A DNA stretch of 64,000 nucleotides from positions 992,001 to 1,056,000 of the forward strand of contig JARKIF010000011.1 in NCBI GenBank assembly GCA_029378245.1, in the 5' to 3' direction. Origin of the DNA: Roridomyces roridus (Eukaryota; Basidiomycota; Agaricomycetes; Agaricales; Mycenaceae). Within the stretch, counting starts at the first letter, position 1. The number at the start of each line of letters is the position of its first letter. The position numbers and the translations under genes were made by a program. The notes below the pieces were generated by a model that searched no databases, was not told where the DNA came from, and saw nothing but the letters and a program-made list of their open reading frames with translations. Shown in pieces: positions 21,473-33,331 of this stretch.

Positions 21473-24063
21473 ATGACGGCCATCTCAGAGCTGCCCCCAG
21501 GCACAGCGCACGTCAAGGCCGAGTACATCCTCTCGTTCAGCTCGACGACAGCTCCGGACGACGACGCAGCCGAAGGCTCAGGCGCTCCTACGCGTTCCAG
21601 AGAGCAGCCGGATGACAGGGATGCAGATGCTCGCTCTGGTGGCCCCAAGCGGGGTCCCAAGCTCACCAAAGCGCAGAAGAAGGCCCAGTCGGGGATGAAC
21701 AAGAATCGACGCTTCGGTCGGCTTCGCGATGAGCTTGATTTGTGCTTCAAAGTCGCGTCGGGGAGTATGTGCGAGTTTGGGGACAAGTGCGTCGATTGTG
21801 CTCTCCTTTTTTTTTCGTTTTCAGCTTACTTGGATGTAAGATGCAAGAATAACCACGATATTGAGGCGTATCTGGCAGCAAAACCCGCAGACCTTCGATT
21901 CCCTCAACGTGAAGATGTGGCAGATATCCCTCTCCCCGGTGCAGTAGATGTCGTCGAAGAGGGCGGCCACTCAGACTCCTGGAAGGCCTTTTGTCCCGTT
22001 TTCGAAGAGGCTGGTGAATGTCGGTGGGTGCGCTTGTCCGTTTACCACCACAGCTCGTTGATTTCTCCCAGCTACGGCTTCCGCTGTCGATTCCTTGGAG
22101 CCCATCTCCACAACTCCGACTCCGGGACCCCCGAGCTTGTCAAGGACTCTCAAAAAGTCGAATACGCAGCCGGCGCCAACGTTGAGACGAATCGTATCTC
22201 GGGTCATGCGCAAAAACTTCTGCGTACCAAAAAGGTGTGTGCTCCTTTTGTGTTTTGCGTTCTCGACAACCGAGCTGTGCCAATAGTACCTCTTCCCTAT
22301 CACCAAAGCGTATCAAGCCGAACTTGACGCAGCGGAAGTCAAGAAGTCTGGGAAGGCCGTGCCAAGCGCCAACGCGATAGTCGTCTCCGAGCCCGACCAG
22401 GAGATGGACTTGGACGCGCCCTCGCTCATAACTCAGCGAACCGGGGATGTCGATGCTACTACACCCGCGGTGGTGGACACGCCTGATGTCCCGGTTCGGT
22501 TTAGCGAGAAACGGCGGCTGGATTGGAATGGCAAGACTTGTGGGTCGCGATTTTTGTTGTTTGTTTTACGCCGTCTAATTTCTCTCTCTCCAGATTTGGC
22601 ACCGCTGACCACGGTGGGGAACCTCGTACGTGGATGTCCCGCTCAAGCCTCTCTGCTGACTCAGGATGATAGCCATTCCGTCGTCTGTGCGTATCTTATG
22701 GCGCGGATATAACATGTGGCGAGAGTGAGTCTCTCTCTTCTTATCCGAGTTATCGTCTTACGTCTACCAGTGGGTCTCGCGACGTCTTTCCTCTCCGGGT
22801 CCAAGGAAGAATGGTCCCTCGTCCGTCGCCACGAATCGGAGAAAACCTTCGGTGTCCAGCTCGCCGGGAGTAAAGTTGGTGCGCTCGTCTCAACGGCCGA
22901 GGTGCTTGCAAAGGAATGTGCGGGTGGCGTTGATTTCGTCGATTTGAACTGCGGGTGTCCGGTGCGTCTCCTGGGATTCCATTCCGATTTGCATCTCACG
23001 GGCTCTAGATTGACCTGGTCTTCAAAACTGGTAGTGGATCGGCACGTACGTTTCATGTTCCTGGCCTTATCTTTCGACTGACGAACATCACAGTCCTCGA
23101 CAACCCCAATCGTCTCGGCAAGATCGTCGCTGGGATGTCGCGCGCTCTCGGCGAGATTCCCGTCACCGTCAAGCTGCGCACCGGCGTCAAAGACGGGAAG
23201 AACACGGCGCACAAGTTGATGCCTCGCCTTGGGCCCGAGTTTAACGCAGGGTGTATCACGGTTCGTTCTTGTCCTTGCCTTGGGTTCAACAAACTCATCA
23301 AATTATCAGTTGCATGGACGGACACGGCAGCAGCGGTATACGAAGCTTGCGGATTGGGAGTATATCAAGGAGTGCGTGGACGCCGTGAGGGCGAGGGAAG
23401 CGGATGAGGATCGTGAGTTTCCTAGTGTTTCTTTCCTTCGCCGTCTTCATTTCGTGTGCAGTCCCGCGCGTCCCGATCTTTGGCGGAGGCGACTGCTTCT
23501 CGTCCGAGGCTTACTGGTCGTGCGTCGACAGTAGCGGTGTCGACGGTGTGATGCTAGCCCGCGGGGCGCTCATCAAGCCGTGGATCTTTACGGAGGTCAA
23601 GGAGAGGAGGGAATGGGATATTAGTGCGCGAGAGAGGTTGGAAGGAATTCGGAATTTGGCCGAGTATGGGCTTTCGTGGGTCGCTCCATGCATCCTGCGA
23701 GTATTCGTCTGACCGACCCGACAGGCATTTTGGTACAGATACAGGTGGCGTGAACCAAAGTCGTCGGTATCTGTGTGAGGCGCTGTCGTTCCAGTACCGG
23801 TACGTGCCCCTGGGCATCCTCGAGCGGTTACCGGCCAAGATCAACGAGCGGGCACCGGCGTTTAGAGGGCGGGACGAGTTGGGTGGGTGTTTCCCTGTCT
23901 CTTGTGTGGAATGGATGCTGATCAACGAGGATGTAGAGACGCTCCTTGCGAGTGGGGACAGCCGTGACTGGGTGCGGATTTCAGAGATGTTTTTGGGTAA
24001 GGCGCCGGAGGAGTGGGCGTTCACGCCGAAGCATAAGAGCAATTCGTATGATAGTCAGGGTTG
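21473..24063 (+). CDS. DUS3: tRNA-dihydrouridine synthase 3 (tRNA-dihydrouridine(47) synthase)
   Basis: Reduces uridine 47 of cytosolic tRNAs to dihydrouridine with FMN and NADPH, going by the family. About eleven exons with short introns join into an open product from ATG 21473 to TGA 24061-24063. The N-terminus has a [13 protein letters not shown] stretch. Two CCCH zinc fingers, typical of Dus3 rather than Dus1/2/4, follow: [20 protein letters not shown] (split by an intron) and [19 protein letters not shown]. The TIM barrel begins [17 protein letters not shown]. The active-site region is [14 protein letters not shown] with the catalytic cysteine. Then come [21 protein letters not shown] and IFGGGDCFS (FMN phosphate site). 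The end is [21 protein letters not shown] see no frameshift. A partial copy of the last exons lies at 32466-32660. Confidence 0.92.
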
Positions 24064-24284
24064 AGGTTGAGGTTCGGCCGTGAGACGATGGAACGTTTGG
24101 CGAAGGATCCAACAGTGACCGATTTTGACTGGGAGTGAACACTGGCAAACAAGAATTGGCCTGGGCTCGAATCAGTAGTCGATGAGTCCATTGTAACATA
24201 TAGGACCTTTGAAAAAAACATAGGAGCGTCCTGTCTGCACATAAACGCGCCAGAAAATGGGGAAAAGGTGCACCTATCATCAAC

Positions 24285-24390
24285 AAGCCATCAAGAGGAC
24301 TCGAACCCCTGCTCTGAGTTCTGGGATGGAACTCAAGGACGACACGGAACATTTGCCAGGAAGCGGCCACTACCGCTGGCGAAAGAAATC
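24285..24390 (-). tRNA. Possible tRNA or tRNA-like sequence (unsure)
   Basis: The minus strand holds a B-box GGTTCGAGTCC inside a T-arm AGGGG-TTCGAGT-CCTCT. The next seven bases (TGATGGC) pair, with one mismatch and one wobble, with GCCAGCG about 90 bases upstream. A 7-bp hairpin (TGAGTTC/GAACTCA) sits where a long variable arm of tRNA-Leu or tRNA-Ser would be. The D-arm and anticodon arm are not convincing, so this may be a decayed copy or chance. Confidence 0.35.
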
Positions 24391-24512
24391 AAACTCGAAT
24401 CGGTAGTCCACGAATAGCATTGTGCACGAATTCAAAACATAGATACAACACAAAAAAACAACTACAACAGCCGTATAGAGGAGCAAGCAAGACACACAGT
24501 CCACATTCTCCT

Positions 24513-25726
24513 TCACCTCGAACTCAAATACAACCCATCCACAGCAACATTCGCTTGCCAAATCCCAATCCTCCTCATAGCCCTTAATGCCAACGGCGCT
24601 GGCAGCACGAGCACGAGCGCAGGCACCCCAAGGACGATAAGCGCCACCGAGAGGAGGAGCGTAATGCTCGGCTTGATGACGAGGAAGTAGAAGAGAGATT
24701 GGTAGGATGTTACGTCTGTGAACTATTTGGTTGTGAGTGCAATGTCCTCGAGGGAGGCAGGGAAGAACGCACCATCGCATAGGTATTTTTGTAAAACGAT
24801 GGCTCAGGCACGGGGACCCCGCCCGAATCGTGCCGCATCCGGGTGAACAACGGCCGCGGGGGGTAGGGCATGGGGTAAGCTAATGGGGTGTGGAATTTCG
24901 TTTGCAGTGCAAGCTTATAATTTCTCAACCCATGCGACAAGCTGAGCAACGGATAGACGCACCTCTCCTCTCGCAAACACCCGGGCCCCGAGCAGGTTGA
25001 AAAAGCACAACAAGGCCCCGAGGGGGAGGGCCATGAGTAGAGTCGTCCCCGTCTGCGATCATCAGCGACGGAGATGGAGTGGAGGATGGAAGGACACACC
25101 ACGGTGAGTATAAAAACATACAAGAACGCCGCCAACGCATACGGAAAGTTGACGACGTACAAATGGAATAGGGCCTTCCAGTACACCTTGCGCGTCAATG
25201 GACGAAAGTATCTCTTCAGCCCCGGTCCAGACCAGAATCGTGGGTGGCCACCGAGCGTCTCGGGGAGGTCGCCGGATGAAAAGCCCAGCCCATCCTCGGG
25301 GTCATCCTGAACCAAGAACCCATCTTCATCGTATTCGTACTCTTGGAACATCGACACAATCGTTTGCGCCAAGGACGGAGCCACGGACACCGCGCTCATT
25401 ATGCTTGGGTGTGAATCCGAGCGCGGTCTTCCTTGGGCTGCTCTCCTCCCGCTCCCATGGTGCTGCTGGTGCTGCTCAGATAGAGGTAGGAAAGGCGTCG
25501 TTTCCGTCGCCTCAGACTCGACTGTCTCCAAGTACGAGCTAAGATTGGGTTCCAAATGCGACTCCGCTTGGGTGTCCGTGTGAGGCTGCTGCCGCCGAGT
25601 AGGATTCAGCCTTCGAGACCGTCTGGCGCGAGAAGGGTACGGTGGCGGTGGATCGTCGGTTTCATTCGAATCTGGTTCTATCGTCACCAAAGTCGTCGGC
25701 GACGGAGAGGATGCTGGCGGGGCCAT
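24513..25726 (-). CDS. Multi-pass membrane protein of unknown function
   Basis: From ATG 25726 the product begins MAPPASSPSPTTLVTIEP and is followed by ~150 residues of Pro/Ser-rich disordered sequence. Then come an acidic YEYDEDGFLVQDDPED and RPLTRKVYWKALFHLYVVNF leading into the hydrophobic FPYALAAFLYVFILTVV. More helices follow after introns (ALPLGALLCFFNLLGA; SITLLLSVALIVLGVPALVL) and a conserved-looking end RAMRRIGIWQANVAVDGLYL before the stop at 24515-24513. It matches a layout I have seen in conserved basidiomycete membrane proteins without a name. An upstream ATG at 25801 in the same frame is possible. The neighbouring MFS gene is on the same strand, 204 bases upstream. Confidence 0.6.
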
Positions 25727-25929
25727 GGGAGATGGCGGGAGGAAGCAAGGCCAATTGACATGTGACGCGTCATCAGTTGACGTAATTTCATTTGCGCCGA
25801 TGAACATCCATCGGACAACAAAGTGACTCAGAATGAGCTCCAATGCTCCAAGAGCCTCGGACAATGCAGTGGGTGTCGTTGGGGGCACACTGGCAAATTA
25901 TTTCGGTTCAAATCAAGCACAAAAAAAAA

Positions 25930-27884
25930 TCAAGAGTCATTCGTCATCAATTTCCTCCTCTTTCCCCTCCACACTGGCCCAATCCTCAGCACCACAAACA
26001 CCATCGGCGACGTAACGACACAGATCCCCGCCAACAACACATACGTCCACCCGGGCTTGAGCGCACGCAGGATGAGGTCAATCACAGCGACCATGATCGC
26101 CGACAGTCCACCTCGGAGGAGATTATTCTGTACCGTCGTCGTCAGCTGTCTGATATAGGAAGAGAAAAAGAAAAGACAACCCACACAAGCAGTAACACTC
26201 GAGCTCTGATCCGGCACCAAATCCAAAATCAACGTCTGCGTCGCATTCATTACCATCATCGAAAAGAATCCAATTCCAATCAACAAAATCAACGGCCCAG
26301 AAAGATTGGTTCGCTCCTGGACACACCAGCCGTACGCCGCACATGAGGCGACGTAGAAAATCAGAAGGACTGGGATGAGTCGCATCCGGGCCTGGATTCA
26401 TTCAGACATAACTTGAAGTGAAGGAAGGATGGAGGAAACGCACCTGCTCGATAGGAAACCCATCATACTGAGCCTTCTCCATGTCCCCACCCCTCGAAAC
26501 CAAAAACCGTCTCTTGACGCGCTGATAGTCCCAATCCAAGATACGCCCCGACGTCATTGATCCAAAAAGCATTCCTCCGCCGATAGCTGTTAGTGGTCCT
26601 CATGAGCACCACTGAAAGAAGGAGCGAGCGAGAAACGAGAAACACACCCAGAAAACAAAGCCCCAACTCGGTCTCATTCAACTCTGGGTACTGGTCGCTC
26701 AAAATCGTGCTAATACTGGCCGTCACGCCGTAAAACACCGCACACACGAGCCCGTTGAACGTCAGCAGTAACAAGATATCCAAGTTGAGTAATAGCCGGA
26801 GTGGATTTTGGAAGGGTTTGCGTGGGCGATTTGGGGGGGGTGGAGTGCGCGCATGTGAGCGCCCGATGAGCGGGAGGAGGGGCCGTGAGAGGGGCGAGGG
26901 CGGGCAGATGGAGCCGTTGCCCACAAGTGCACGGAGGGTTTCGGGGAGGAGGCTGTTGGCGAGGTAAATTGCGAGGAAGGCAAGGGGGGAACATAGACGG
27001 ACAGGATGAGGATAACCGCGCAAGTTGCCGACGCGATACAGAGAAACCAGAAGATGGATCTGCGTGCATGTGAGGATATGAAGGCAACGAAAAGCTCGAC
27101 GCACCTCCATCCCAAATGCTCGGCGAGTGCACCGCCGATGACAGGGCCGATAGCAGGTCCCACCTGGGCTAGATATATATCCAGTGATTTAAGACAGAAG
27201 GAGAGCAGATGCACCATAGGCCCGATATTATACACACCGAGAAAGCCACCTCGCTCTGCACGGCCAGAGATGTCACCAATGACACCTGCACCCAAGGCAA
27301 TGGTACTCGCTGACCCCGCGGCCTGGAAGCATCGCAGCACGAGAAGTAGCCAATATGCGTTTAGGGGGACCAGCGCGAGTCCTACGCAGGATATGGCGAG
27401 GAGGATGAGGCAACAGATGAACATGGGTCGACGGCCCCATGAGTCGGCTAGTGTGCCCCAGAACATAGGAGCTATCGCGGGATAAGATGAGTGAGTTCAA
27501 GTTCGAGGAGAGGGCTGCTGGCCACGTACCAAGGGCTTGGAAGACGATATACATCGTAACCTATTTCGACTTGAATGTGAATCTACTGTCGAGAGTCGCA
27601 ACACGCACCGTCAGGTTTATGAGCTCGGTCGACTTGTGGAACGCTTCGGAAAGAATTGGGATGGCGGGGAAGTAGATGTTGGATGATAGTGGGCTGGTAG
27701 AGCATCTCAAGAGCTGCAACGAAAGGCGTGTAAAAGTGACGCACCTGAACAGCCCGCCATAAGAAATCAATGCCACGATTATCCACTTTTCCTTGGAAGA
27801 GTATACGCTATACGGCTCAGGTGGTTCTTCCGGAATGCTCGAAGGCGGAGTAGGCCTAGTTTCATCTCGTTTGTCCTCAGTCAT
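25930..27884 (-). CDS. MFS transporter, drug:H+ antiporter (DHA1) type
   Basis: ATG at 27884 gives a ~45-residue Pro-rich cytoplasmic N-terminus (MTEDKRDETRPTPPSS), then IVALISYGGLFR, SNIYFPAIPILSEAF, and the MFS motif A GTLADSWGRRPMF after helix 2. Later come LRCFQAAGSASTIALGAGVI (motif B-like), motif C GPAIGPVIGGALAEHLGWR, FWFLCIASATCAVILIL, and the second half LLLLTFNGLVCAVFYGV to GPLILLIGIGFFSMMVMNAT and LRGGLSAIMVAVID. It ends with VWRGKRRKLMTNDS and a stop at 25930. Motif C marks the antiporter subgroups, so proton-coupled export of small molecules at the plasma membrane is likely; the substrate (drug, polyamine or metabolite) is not predictable. Seven or so short introns interrupt it. 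No break is seen. Confidence 0.85.
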
Positions 27885-28201
27885 GGTGGGTAAGAGTGGG
27901 TAAGTCGTCGATGACGCCGATGTCATGGAAGTTTTAAAGAAAGACCAAGTGCCGGAACTCCGCTGGAATTCCGCCAAAGCCACCGATCAATCCGATCTGC
28001 ACGTGCACTAATTCGTCTGGCGTGGAGATGGACGACGAGCGTCAATCCCAGGACAGAACACAAACCCGGCGACAGGGCGTAGTGTGTGCAAGGAAGGAAC
28101 CGTATGTATTGCAAACAACCGGGCTGATTACTTAGTTTTGAAGCAACATCGAACAGGGATTTCACATAAACAAAATTGACATCAAATACATGGTTCCTCC
28201 T

Positions 28202-30462
28202 TCACCAATACCGGTGTCTATTTCCTGTCCGCGGTGGCTCGACTCTATCCTCGGACGATTGCGATACAACCACATCGATGTTCGTCATTTCATCCCCAGC
28301 TTCTTCCTCCGGGAGTTCGTCAACTTGGAACAATTGTCAATCGAGTTGAGTGTTGGGCAATGAAACTGACCATAAGCATGTAAAGTCTCCCTATCGCCAG
28401 GAAGTTCCATCAAGGGGAGCCTGAGGTGTTTTGCCAGATCTTGGCTATATGGATCGAAGCCTTTCGCTGCGTGGAATTTGCGTAGGGCCTCGTAGATACT
28501 GGTGTCCCAGCAACTGCCCCGCAGGTTCGTTATCTGCTTGATCTCCGGAAATCCAAGACTTTGGGCAGCTTCCGGCGCCAAAGGTGAGATGCCCAACGAG
28601 TCCAAGGACCAGAACCACGAAATTTGAGGCTATGCAACTGAGGCTCCGCCGCTCTTGAAATGCTCTGGAGGGCACGCAAAGAGATATGCTTCAAGTTCTG
28701 GGTGTGGCCTTGATGGGGCCGGGAAGTACACTTGGAATTCTATCAAATCAACAAATGCTAAAGCCAAGTTAATGAACGCCAGTCCGACGAATCGTGATGG
28801 AAATTACCATAGTCTTCATGTCTCGAGGTAACATTTAAACGCTGGAAGATGTGATTTTCCTGGGGTAACCAAAATTCGTCCACATCCAGTGACATATGTA
28901 TGGTCTGGTCGTAGATCTCAGGTGCCTTGAACCTTTGGGACAGGAAACAACGATCAGCAAGTGGTGTCCAACCCTGGAAATGTCGTACCGTGTCCAGCCA
29001 GTGGCCATGTGCACCCCATACACCGGTCTCTCGCGGCCTTTGAAGCCAACCCACCCATCGAAGTGGGGGAAAAAATGTTGGATATAGCCGGTGGGCCAAG
29101 CCACAGGCTCGAAAGATTCTCCCGAGGGATGGTGAATCACGGATTCGAAAGATTCCCTCGAAGGATGGAACAGCAGGGCCCCAAGAGGAACCTCCGAGAT
29201 TTCCGAGGGCATGAAATATACCTTGTATTCCGGCAAATAGAAAGAAAGCCCGTGATAAAGTTCAACAGTGAGGATTTGCATGGCTCTGGTTTCTGAATTT
29301 GAATCATTCAGCGCCAACGATACCAGTGTTGGCTCCTCGTCCTCTGTGGCGAGGTAATGCCAAGCGACCTTAGGAAATCGTTCGCTCCTCGCCAGTTCCA
29401 TACAACGCCGACCGGTTGAAAGTCTAACCCATTGAGTTGTCCACTCGTCGCCCTACGGCAGAATAGTAAAACAATGTGGGAGCGACGGCGTCAACCCTCT
29501 TACCAGGTTCGTTTCTTTGCAAAAATTGGCGAAATCCTGCTCGTTAATCGGGTGAGACTGGTTGTTGACAAGGCCTTTGGTAAGTCCGTCTCACCTTCAA
29601 GTCGGCTCCCTAGATTCATAACTCAGTATCCTGGGACGGGAATTTTCAAGGGGATAAATTTGCATATACATACCCAGCAAGCATGGAGATATACAGTCAT
29701 CATAGGCGATGGCAATGCAGCTCAAAAAAATCATCGTCCGAGAGCAAATCTGGGGTTCAGAAAATGTGAAATGAAAACCTTCAAGAGTTGCACTGGAAAT
29801 TTACCATCGTGAGCCACTACTGCATGCACATCGGAGAAACTTGCCAGTCCAAAAATTTGAAGTATCGTCGGGTGCCTGGGCCACGATGTTCATGCATAAT
29901 ACGGTTATTCAACGAGAAGACGTACCAAACTCGTGAGTGGCGTTCGATATATTCGCGCCATTCCTGCATCATAAAATGAGTTACACAGAGATTAATACAG
30001 AGTATAAATACCTGCTCAGCATTCTCACCACGATAAACAACAACGGCTCTCTTGGACTCTAGGCCATGGATCTTTGCTGAGTAAATGCGGCGCACATTAG
30101 TTCTGTGATCCATCCGATGGATTCGAGAAGATGTGGTATCAAGAACGATTTCTTTTTCGAGATCTATATCCCCGCGTCGGATCCGCCTGTAATCTTTCAA
30201 AGGAGTGTGAAGTGACCGCTGGCGCTGAGTTTACACGTACCGGGAAAGGGAGTGGAATCAGAAGGCTCCCCCTGAATATGCACATTGCTGGTGAAGTTGC
30301 CACCGTGGACGGTGAGGTGCTGCGACGCTGGAAAGAAGGCGGCCGGATAACTGGATGGAGGACATGAGCTGGAAGCTGCGGAGGTGGTGGCCAATCTCAC
30401 TGAGGAACATCTGGCCCTCTTCCGAAGGAGAACTCCGAGCTGAAGGGAGGTCCGTTGTCCAT
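28202..30462 (-). CDS. Agaricomycete-specific protein family, function unknown
   Basis: Begins MDNGPPFSSEFSF (ATG 30462). After an intron it has HLTVHGGNFTSNVHI, then YRRIRRGDIDLEKEI, RRIYSAKIHGLESKRAVVVY and RGENAEQ with EWREYIERHSRIRHPRHLQ. This set of phrases is typical of a large, repeated Agaricomycete family with a degenerate kinase-like start. The middle part (29401-28800) has LSFYLPEYKVYFMPSE and PQENHIFQRLNVTSRHEDYG. The C-terminal exon has SLGFPEIKQITNLRG, CWDTSIYEALRKFHAAKGFD and an acidic tail ending RTGNRHRYW, stop 28204-28202. About eight exons are needed and not every junction was fixed. I know of no assigned function. It could be partly decayed around 29400-29850, where joins are less clear. 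Confidence 0.6.
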
Positions 30463-31018
30463 GGTGGTGGTGGTAAGAAGAGAAGAGGAGTACAAGCGCC
30501 GGCCTGACACCCGGGGTGTAGATAGACCAAGAATACAACAGGGGGGCTGTGTTACAAGTGCAGTGTCGTACAGCAGCGAGGGGCAGGGAGCTGTGACCAA
30601 GAGCTGTATGTCTGTCGGCCGAGAGAATGGGTAATTCTCGAGCAGCAAGGAATGGATTCGCAAGTTGATCGCAAGAATTAACTTCGGACAGAAATAAGTA
30701 TCCCAGCGTCGAGCAGCCCAGAAGAACCGTGCAGGGGAAAATAGTTTGCCAAGAGCTAACCACAGGGACAATAATAACCGGACAAGACTGGCACGCCGGT
30801 GCCGCGATTGGACCTGTGGCCGTTGCCCGTGTCTGATGCGCCAGCGATGGCAGAGTCGGCAAATCCGCCTGTATGGAAAGCTAAAAGCAGCCCGGAATAC
30901 TGCAGACGAGCGCCGTCGTTGCCCTACATGAAGGCAGACGGCAAAAGGTGGGAGATACGTGATCGACATCAGTCACTGTTTGTTCCGATGAAATTCACGC
31001 CATCTCTTCTCCGCGCAG
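30463..31018. other. Divergent intergenic region
   Basis: Lies between two divergently transcribed genes and should hold both promoters. No clear TATA box or repeated operator-like motif was found. Confidence 0.3.
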
Positions 31019-31864
31019 ATGCTTTACGCGATCAGCGACATCCACCTCTCTTACCCTGGCAACCGCGACGAATGGGAAAAGCTCAAGCCCCACCCCGACG
31101 ACGGGCTCATCCTCTGCGGCGAGGACCTCGCCTTTAGCGTCGCCAAGAGCAACTTCAAGGAGGTCTGGTGGTGCCCAGGAAACCACGAGCTCTACTCGAT
31201 GCCCCTCAAGACTGCCACTCGTGGGGAGGTCAAGTACAAAGGGTGTGTTGAGATCGCACGGAGGCATGGGGTGCACACGCCAGAGGATCCTTTTGTGCGA
31301 TGGGACCAAGTGATCGTCGCCCCGATTTTCACACTGTACGACTACTCTTTCCGACCCTCGCATCTGACGAGTACAGCTGCCGCCATTTCCTGGGCCGAGG
31401 AAACCGACACCGTCGCTGCCGACGAGGCTCTCCTCTTCCCCGATCCACACCCATCGCGTGAAGCGTGGTGCACCTCCCTCGTCGCTTCGACCGCAACGAA
31501 ACTCGAGTCCACGATCGCTGCCTCGCCTGACACACCTCTTATCCTCGTCAACCATTGGCCTCTCCGCCAAGACCTCGTTTTCATTCCCCGTATCCCGCGC
31601 TTCAGCATCTGGTGCGGCACCATCCTTACCGAGGACTGGCACACACGCTTCAATGCCGCCGTCGTCATATCGGGGCACCTTCATGTCCCGCGTACGGATT
31701 GGCGCGATGGGTTTCGGTTTGAGGAGGTCAGTCTGGGGTATCCGAGGGAGTGGAATGAGGTGAAGGACGCCGGGAAAGACGTGAATGACCTTTTGCGTGT
31801 CATTTGGCCAGGTCCGGAGCGGCCGCAGGAGCCTTTTGCGACGCAGTGGAGAAGGTGGGGTTGA
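31019..31864 (+). CDS. Calcineurin-like metallophosphoesterase
   Basis: An intronless 281-residue frame beginning MLYAISDIHLSYPGN. Metal-binding motifs in order: DIH (D-x-H) near residue 7, LCGEDLA near 37, WWCPGNHE (GNH[DE]) near 53, VNHWPLR near 178 and SGHLHVPR (GHxH) near 219. These belong to the two-metal phosphoesterase fold. The second motif is normally GDxx; here it reads G-E-D, so Asp is one residue late or replaced by Glu. Length fits small cytosolic family members that hydrolyse phosphomono- or diesters. Substrate unknown. An acceptor-like GCAG directly precedes the ATG, so a short upstream 5' exon is conceivable. Confidence 0.82.
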   Translation: MLYAISDIHLSYPGNRDEWEKLKPHPDDGLILCGEDLAFSVAKSNFKEVWWCPGNHELYSMPLKTATRGEVKYKGCVEIARRHGVHTPEDPFVRWDQVIVAPIFTLYDYSFRPSHLTSTAAAISWAEETDTVAADEALLFPDPHPSREAWCTSLVASTATKLESTIAASPDTPLILVNHWPLRQDLVFIPRIPRFSIWCGTILTEDWHTRFNAAVVISGHLHVPRTDWRDGFRFEEVSLGYPREWNEVKDAGKDVNDLLRVIWPGPERPQEPFATQWRRWG

Positions 31865-32465
31865 GCAGTGCGTGTTTTACGGGCTTGCAATGTAGATGCG
31901 GTTCTCGGTCGTGGATTCTGAATCGCCTCTCGATATCGATTTCAACTCTGTGCCACTTCCCTGTGTTTGGACTATGTTCTTCAATCCACCTGCAACGCCG
32001 GACTCATCCTTCTCGTCTCCGAAAATTTGTTCGTACATGGGCTTGCTCGTTCGACTCGAGCGGAGGATCATGGCCATACGCGCTGTTTCCTTTCGCGCTG
32101 GGACGAGTGTCTTTGTTGCTTAGATGAAAGCTGCGGGGACTTGTTGCCGTTCGAGTTTGTGGACCTGAACGACTTCTCCGACCCTCCCAGTCGCTCGTTA
32201 GATTCGACCCCCGAGGCGTCAAGGGCACCAAGGGCACTCTTTTTCGTCGTGCTCTGCGACTGCTAGACGGGTCCGTTTGTTTCTAGGTTCACAACTGCGG
32301 CGAGTTTCTGCTCTTCGGGTTTGTGGACGTCTTTTCTTTCCTTCTTCATCCGAACTAATTCTTTCATCTCGAACGGGAACTTGGTCCCGCGTTATTGGAA
32401 TTCTTTCATGTCCGATCCGGGGAAGGCTCCCAACTGAACTAATTCTATCGGCCAAATACGGACTT

Positions 32466-32660
32466 GGTCGCGAGCACCGGCGTTTAGAGGCCGGGAGGTT
32501 TCGCTATCTCTTGTGTGGAATGAATGCTGACGAGGATGTAGAGACGCTCCTTGCGAGTGGGGACAGCCGTGACTGGGTGCGGATTTCACAGATGCTTTTG
32601 GGCAAGGCGCCGAAGGAGTGGGTGTTCACGCCGAAGCATAAGAGCAATTCTCAGGGTTGA
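32466..32660 (+). pseudogene. dus3 3'-end fragment
   Basis: Matches 23853-24063 of the dus3 gene. The stretch [16 protein letters not shown] followed by [18 protein letters not shown] and a stop is almost unchanged. A remnant of the last intron is retained (CTTGTGTGGAATGAATGCTGA...GAGGATGTAG), so this is a DNA-level duplication and not a retrocopy. It lies 8.4 kb from the gene in the same orientation. Confidence 0.8.
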
Positions 32661-33276
32661 ATGTTCAACGTTCAGGTCCGCCTAATCCGAATTCCACATT
32701 TTCATCGTCGCAGTAGATTCCACCTGGGACTGTTTCACCTCCCCGCCTTTATGACTATGCGCGCTCAAATGTATTCAGTCGGTAGTGAGTGCCACTGCAT
32801 GATAGAAAAGGCCGCAGGATGATTTCAATTTTGTATCCGCCCCGTTAGGGAAGTTGTGCTTGAGTTGTGCCGCAGTGCGGGTCAAAGTAGATTGAGGCAG
32901 GAAGGAATGCATTCAAGGAGCACTACTGCATTCTATTCAGATTTGATTCAACGTTCGACTTCAATATTAATGTTACTAACCACAGGTGTTGCAGTTCAAA
33001 TGAAACTTGGGTTTGTGGCCACTGCTTCGCATGGCAGGTACGAATCCGATGCGATTTTTTGCCGATGCGCGCCGAGAACCCCGGGCAGCGGCGCACTTCC
33101 AGGGTGACTTTAATTCCTCATCAAACCTAAGACACCCGCAAGCATCATGTACTTATAATGTGCGCACCCATCGTGACGGGAATCCATACACCAGTGATCA
33201 ACGACTCAGAAAATTCAAAACATGCGAATCGTAACAAGTTGAAGAGATTAAGATAAGGCCTAGGTCTAGACTCGGA

Positions 33277-33331
33277 ACCAATCTCTCTAGGTACTTTTAC
33301 GGGGGAGGAATTGGTACCTAGAGAGACTGGT
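33277..33331. repeat. 18-bp inverted repeat, potential hairpin
   Basis: Arms 33277-33294 (ACCAATCTCTCTAGGTAC) and 33314-33331 pair at 17 of 18 positions around a 19-base spacer. It could be a footprint of a small element or an RNA hairpin; no gene is adjacent. Confidence 0.5.

Noticed and set aside
30197..30862. Separate 221-residue gene on the minus strand
   Set aside because: It contains the first exons of the 28202-30462 gene plus unrelated upstream sequence; the ATG at 30462 fits better.
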